Below, piece by piece: positions 7,299-9,566 of a stretch of 9,566 nucleotides of DNA (positions within the stretch are counted from its first letter, which is position 1; each line of letters opens with the position of its first letter). Below the pieces are notes generated by a model. That model made no database searches, was not told the origin of the DNA, and worked only from the letters and a program-made list of their open reading frames with translations. The translations under genes were made by a program, and so were the position numbers. The stretch comes from Campylobacterales bacterium (GTDB lineage Bacteria > Campylobacterota > Campylobacteria > Campylobacterales > QNZT01): NCBI GenBank assembly GCA_027056215.1, contig JALULO010000157.1, positions 1 through 9,566 of the forward strand, written 5' to 3'.

Positions 7299-8473
7299 TA
7301 CAACTCTCCTTTCGCCGCTGCCACTGCTTTTTTCGCACCATCACCTAAATCTGTAGCCGAAATAACATTGTCAATATTTGCATTTTTCAAAATCTCAGCA
7401 GCTTCAGGTGCATTTGTTCCATCGAGTCTAACGATAACTGGAACATTTACATCTACCATTTTAGTCGCTTCTAAAATACCATTTGCAATACGATCACATC
7501 GCACGATTCCACCAAAGATGTTGACAAAGATTGCTTTTACATTTGGATTTTTCAAAATGATTTCAAAACCTTTTGCCACCGTTTCAGCATTTGCACTTCC
7601 ACCAACATCAAGAAAGTTAGCCGGTGTTCCACCCATATAGTTTATAGTATCCATCGTACCCATCGCAAGACCAGCACCATTTACCATACAACCGATTTCA
7701 CCATCAAGTGCGATGTAACTAAGTCCATATTGACTTGCTTCTCTCTCATCAGGATCTTCTTCACTTAAATCTCTCATCGCTTCGATGTCTGGATGTCTTC
7801 CAAGAGCAGAATCATCAAATCCCATCTTACCATCAAGTGCGATAAATTTACCGTCCCCTGTTTTGATAAGAGGATTGATTTCAATCATCTCTGCATCATT
7901 TTCCATATAGAGTTTGTAAAGTTTTGATGCAAATTGGATCATGTTTTTTTGTTCTGTTTTATCTGTTAATCCCAATCCAAAAACAAGTTCTCTTCCATGA
8001 AATCCCTGAAAACCAATCGCTGGGTCAACCGCAACCTTAACGATTTTTTCAGGAGTCTCTTCCGCTACTTTTTCAATCTCCATACCACCTTCAGTAGAAG
8101 CCATGATAACAGGCATCTCTTTGGCACGGTCAAGTACAACACCGAGATAAAACTCATCTTGAATATCTGCACCATCTTCGATATAAACTTTTTGAACCAG
8201 TTTACCTTCAGGTCCTGTTTGGTGTGTCACAAGTGTCATACCTAGGATTTCATCAGCAAATTGTTTCACTTCATCCATAGATTTGGCAAGTTTTACACCA
8301 CCACCAAGACCACGACCACCTGCGTGGATCTGTGCTTTGACAACCCAAATAGGTCCTCCAAGTTCTTCTGCCGCTTTTACAGCTTCATCAACTGTGTTAG
8401 CGATGATTCCTTTTGGTGTTGGTACGCCATATTTTTGGAATATCTGTTTCGCCTGATACTCGTGAATGTTCAT
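7298..8473 (-). CDS. sucC: Succinyl-CoA synthetase, ADP-forming, beta subunit
   Basis: SucC (391 residues; E. coli 388) holds the ATP-grasp nucleotide site and the C-terminal ligase domain. Visible are the N-terminal MNIHEYQAKQIF signature, Lys46 followed by the glycine-rich loop GGRGLGGGVK at 52-61, EINPL with Asn200, LDGK with Asp214 (E. coli Asn199 and Asp213, Mg2+ ligands), NGAGLAMGTMD, and VNIFGGIVRCD near the phosphohistidine docking loop. The ATG at 8473 has AAAGGAG 5 bases upstream. The gap to fumC is 280 bases and filled mainly by three hairpin repeats. No convincing promoter was found there, so expression may depend on read-through from fumC or further upstream. ADP versus GDP preference is inferred from similarity to the bacterial type. 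Confidence 0.97.
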   Translation of the reverse strand: MNIHEYQAKQIFQKYGVPTPKGIIANTVDEAVKAAEELGGPIWVVKAQIHAGGRGLGGGVKLAKSMDEVKQFADEILGMTLVTHQTGPEGKLVQKVYIEDGADIQDEFYLGVVLDRAKEMPVIMASTEGGMEIEKVAEETPEKIVKVAVDPAIGFQGFHGRELVFGLGLTDKTEQKNMIQFASKLYKLYMENDAEMIEINPLIKTGDGKFIALDGKMGFDDSALGRHPDIEAMRDLSEEDPDEREASQYGLSYIALDGEIGCMVNGAGLAMGTMDTINYMGGTPANFLDVGGSANAETVAKGFEIILKNPNVKAIFVNIFGGIVRCDRIANGILEATKMVDVNVPVIVRLDGTNAPEAAEILKNANIDNVISATDLGDGAKKAVAAAKGEL

Positions 8474-8496
8474 ATACTCTCCTTTCTATTTGATTG

Positions 8497-8571
8497 TTTT
8501 CTTGAGAAGGAGCGAAGCCCCTTCTCAATTCATTGCACTGAAGCTTCGGCTGTCGCCGAGATCGCTCCGCA
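8497..8571. repeat. Repeat unit 1 (sucC-proximal, full length)
   Basis: It runs from TTTTCTTGAG to CTCCGCA. The long hairpin is at 8502-8528 (arms 8502-8510 and 8520-8528, core AGCGAAGCC). The short hairpin is at 8546-8559. An alternative 7-bp pairing is possible between GGAGCGA (8509-8515) and TCGCTCC (8562-8568), exclusive with the long hairpin. Confidence 0.85.
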
Positions 8572-8580
8572 TGATTTCTG

Positions 8581-8656
8581 TTTTCTTGAGAAGGAGCGAA
8601 GCCCCTTCTCAATTCATTGCATCTAAAGCTTCGGCTGTCGCCGAGATCGCTCCGCA
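8581..8656. repeat. Repeat unit 2 (middle, full length)
   Basis: Nearly identical to unit 1, with one extra base and small changes where unit 1 has CACTGAAGC and this unit CATCTAAAGC. The long hairpin is at 8586-8612 and the short hairpin at 8631-8644. Arms of both hairpins are unchanged; the differences fall between them. Confidence 0.85.
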
Positions 8657-8665
8657 AAATGTTTG

Positions 8666-8730
8666 TTTTCTTGAGAAGGAGCAAAGCCCCTTCTCAATTC
8701 ATTGCACTGAAGCTTCGGCTGTCGCCGAGA
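8666..8730. repeat. Repeat unit 3 (fumC-proximal, truncated)
   Basis: The long hairpin is at 8671-8697 and the short hairpin at 8715-8728. It ends after CCGAGA and lacks the final TCGCTCCGCA segment of the other two. Its loop is AAA rather than GAA (core AGCAAAGCC). Both stems are intact. Confidence 0.85.
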
Positions 8731-8753
8731 ACTTGTCCTACGCATGTCTCTCT

Positions 8754-9566
8754 TTATGCCTTTGGTGCGATCATGTCTTCTGGTCTAACGTATTTGTCAA
8801 ACTCTTCTTCTGTTAATAGTCCTGATTTTATCGCTTCTTCTTTCAATGTTGTTCCATTTTTATGTGCTGTTTTAGCGATTTTTGCTGCATTTTCATATCC
8901 TATATGTGGATTAAGCGCAGTTACTAACATCAATGAATTGTGCAAGAAGTGCTCTATTTTCTCTTTTTCAGGCTCAATACCTACCGCTGCATTGTCATTA
9001 AATGAGACAATACTGTCTGCTAACAATCTTACCGATTGTAAAAAGTTATATGCGATAACAGGCTTAAATACGTTTAATTCAAAATTACCTTGACTTGCAG
9101 CTATACCAATAGTTGTATCGTTACCCATAACTTGACAAGCAACCATTGTTACGGCTTCACTTTGTGTTGGATTGACTTTACCAGGCATGATAGAACTTCC
9201 AGGTTCATTTTCAGGGATACTGATTTCACCTATACCACATCTAGGTCCTGATGCAAGCCATCTAACATCATTTGCGATTTTCATCATATCAGCGGCTAAT
9301 GCTTTGAGTGCTCCGTGGGTAAATACCAAAGCGTCATGACTTGTTAGTGCATGAAATTTATTTGGGGCTGTTACAAAATCATGTCCTGTGAGTTCACTCA
9401 GTTTTTTTGCAACCCTTTCACCCAATTCAGGATGGGCGTTTAGTCCTGTACCAACGGCTGTACCACCAAGGGCGAGTTCTCTAACAGCATCAAGTGAATC
9501 AATCACCATTTTATGTGATTTTTTAAGCATTTCAGCCCAACCACTGATTTCTTGACCAAGTGTTAA
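8754..9566 (-). CDS. fumC: Fumarate hydratase, class II (5' part outside window)
   Basis: FumC is the oxygen-stable, iron-free fumarase that interconverts fumarate and L-malate. The visible 270 residues are about the C-terminal 58 percent of a protein of some 465 residues. The frame is open to the window edge (LTLGQEISGWAE precedes the first internal Met), so the true start lies upstream. Fingerprints of the family are ELALGGTAVGTGLN, VTAPNKFHAL, KIANDVRWLASGPRCG and the fumarase/aspartase signature GSSIMPGKVNP at 9168-9200. The last contains the catalytic serine loop. Similarity to E. coli FumC runs through to the C-terminus (NPHIGYENAAKIAK, YVRPEDM), so the end is intact. Argininosuccinate lyase and aspartase share the signature, but the flanking sequence is fumarase-like. 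It lies upstream of sucC on the same strand, across the repeat array. Confidence 0.95.
   Translation of the reverse strand, partial: LTLGQEISGWAEMLKKSHKMVIDSLDAVRELALGGTAVGTGLNAHPELGERVAKKLSELTGHDFVTAPNKFHALTSHDALVFTHGALKALAADMMKIANDVRWLASGPRCGIGEISIPENEPGSSIMPGKVNPTQSEAVTMVACQVMGNDTTIGIAASQGNFELNVFKPVIAYNFLQSVRLLADSIVSFNDNAAVGIEPEKEKIEHFLHNSLMLVTALNPHIGYENAAKIAKTAHKNGTTLKEEAIKSGLLTEEEFDKYVRPEDMIAPKA

Larger units (their letters stand above)
8497..8730. repeat. Array of three direct repeats with internal hairpins between fumC and sucC
   Basis: Three near-identical units of about 76 bases recur with start-to-start spacing of 84 and 85 bases, separated by dissimilar 9-base spacers. A full unit is roughly half G+C, clearly richer than the flanking AT-rich DNA. 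Each unit holds two inverted repeats: a long one (9-bp arms around a 9-base core) and a short one (TCGGC-TGTC-GCCGA). In RNA of the fumC-sucC sense (minus) strand the long one folds as a 12-bp stem with a 3-base loop. No T-run follows on the minus strand, so these are not standard intrinsic terminators. They resemble REP/BIME-type intergenic repeats in general form. No known family is recognised. The flanks 8474-8496 and 8731-8753 hold only the sucC ribosome binding site and unassigned sequence. Confidence 0.9.

Noticed and set aside
8474..8500. Promoter directly upstream of sucC.
   Set aside because: No TATAAT-like box with T-rich upstream tracts is visible at proper spacing; only the ribosome binding site AAAGGAG is clear.
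8502..8528. Intrinsic terminator between fumC and sucC.
   Set aside because: The hairpin is strong, but on the coding strand it is followed by GAAAACAA rather than a T-run. On the plus strand it is followed by TTCATTG.
8397..8684. Open frame on the minus strand (95 codons) and three overlapping plus-strand frames of 116-158 codons covering the repeats between 8261 and 9093.
   Set aside because: They arise because the repeat unit has no stop codons in several frames. They give repeated peptide blocks, run into sucC or fumC in the wrong frame or on the opposite strand, and lack convincing ribosome binding sites.
8497..8730. CRISPR array.
   Set aside because: The units are about 76 bases with spacers of only 9 bases, there are just three copies with internal hairpins, and no cas genes are nearby.

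Overview
The window looks like chromosomal DNA of a member of the Campylobacterota (Epsilonproteobacteria). It is AT-rich. It carries the four-subunit 2-oxoglutarate:acceptor oxidoreductase in the order oorD-oorA-oorB-oorC directly behind sucC-sucD, the order known from Campylobacter. A T-rich extended -10 promoter of the type seen in that group is also present. A Sulfurimonas-, Sulfurovum- or Arcobacter-like organism is plausible, but the genus cannot be fixed from sequence alone. All recognised genes are on the minus strand, so transcription runs from high to low coordinates.

Central carbon module (9566 down to 3503): the C-terminal part of class II fumarase (fumC, cut by the window edge), a 280-base gap holding three copies of a GC-richer hairpin repeat, then sucC, sucD, oorD, oorA, oorB and oorC. 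From sucC onward the genes are packed with 1- or 4-base overlaps or short gaps, each with a clear Shine-Dalgarno sequence. Together they connect 2-oxoglutarate, succinyl-CoA and succinate, and fumarate with malate. These steps can run oxidatively, with ferredoxin or flavodoxin as electron acceptor, or in the reductive TCA direction for CO2 fixation. The window does not show which. A 12-bp hairpin with a T-rich tail ends this unit at about 3450-3496.

Second unit (about 3433 down to 1): a separate promoter with -10 sequence TACAAT drives ycjX (P-loop NTPase, DUF463) and ycjF (membrane protein, DUF697), which overlap by ATGA. After 49 bases comes a partial gene for an atypical response regulator. 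It has a receiver domain without the usual acidic Mg2+-binding pair, then a PAS-like region that runs off the left edge. This gene starts with TTG.

The least explained element is the triple repeat between fumC and sucC. Its main inverted repeat is an unbroken 12-bp stem only in RNA of the operon's sense strand, because the one non-Watson-Crick position is G-U there and A-C on the other strand. No phage, insertion sequence, CRISPR, tRNA or rRNA was seen. Apart from the repeat array, this is an ordinary housekeeping region.
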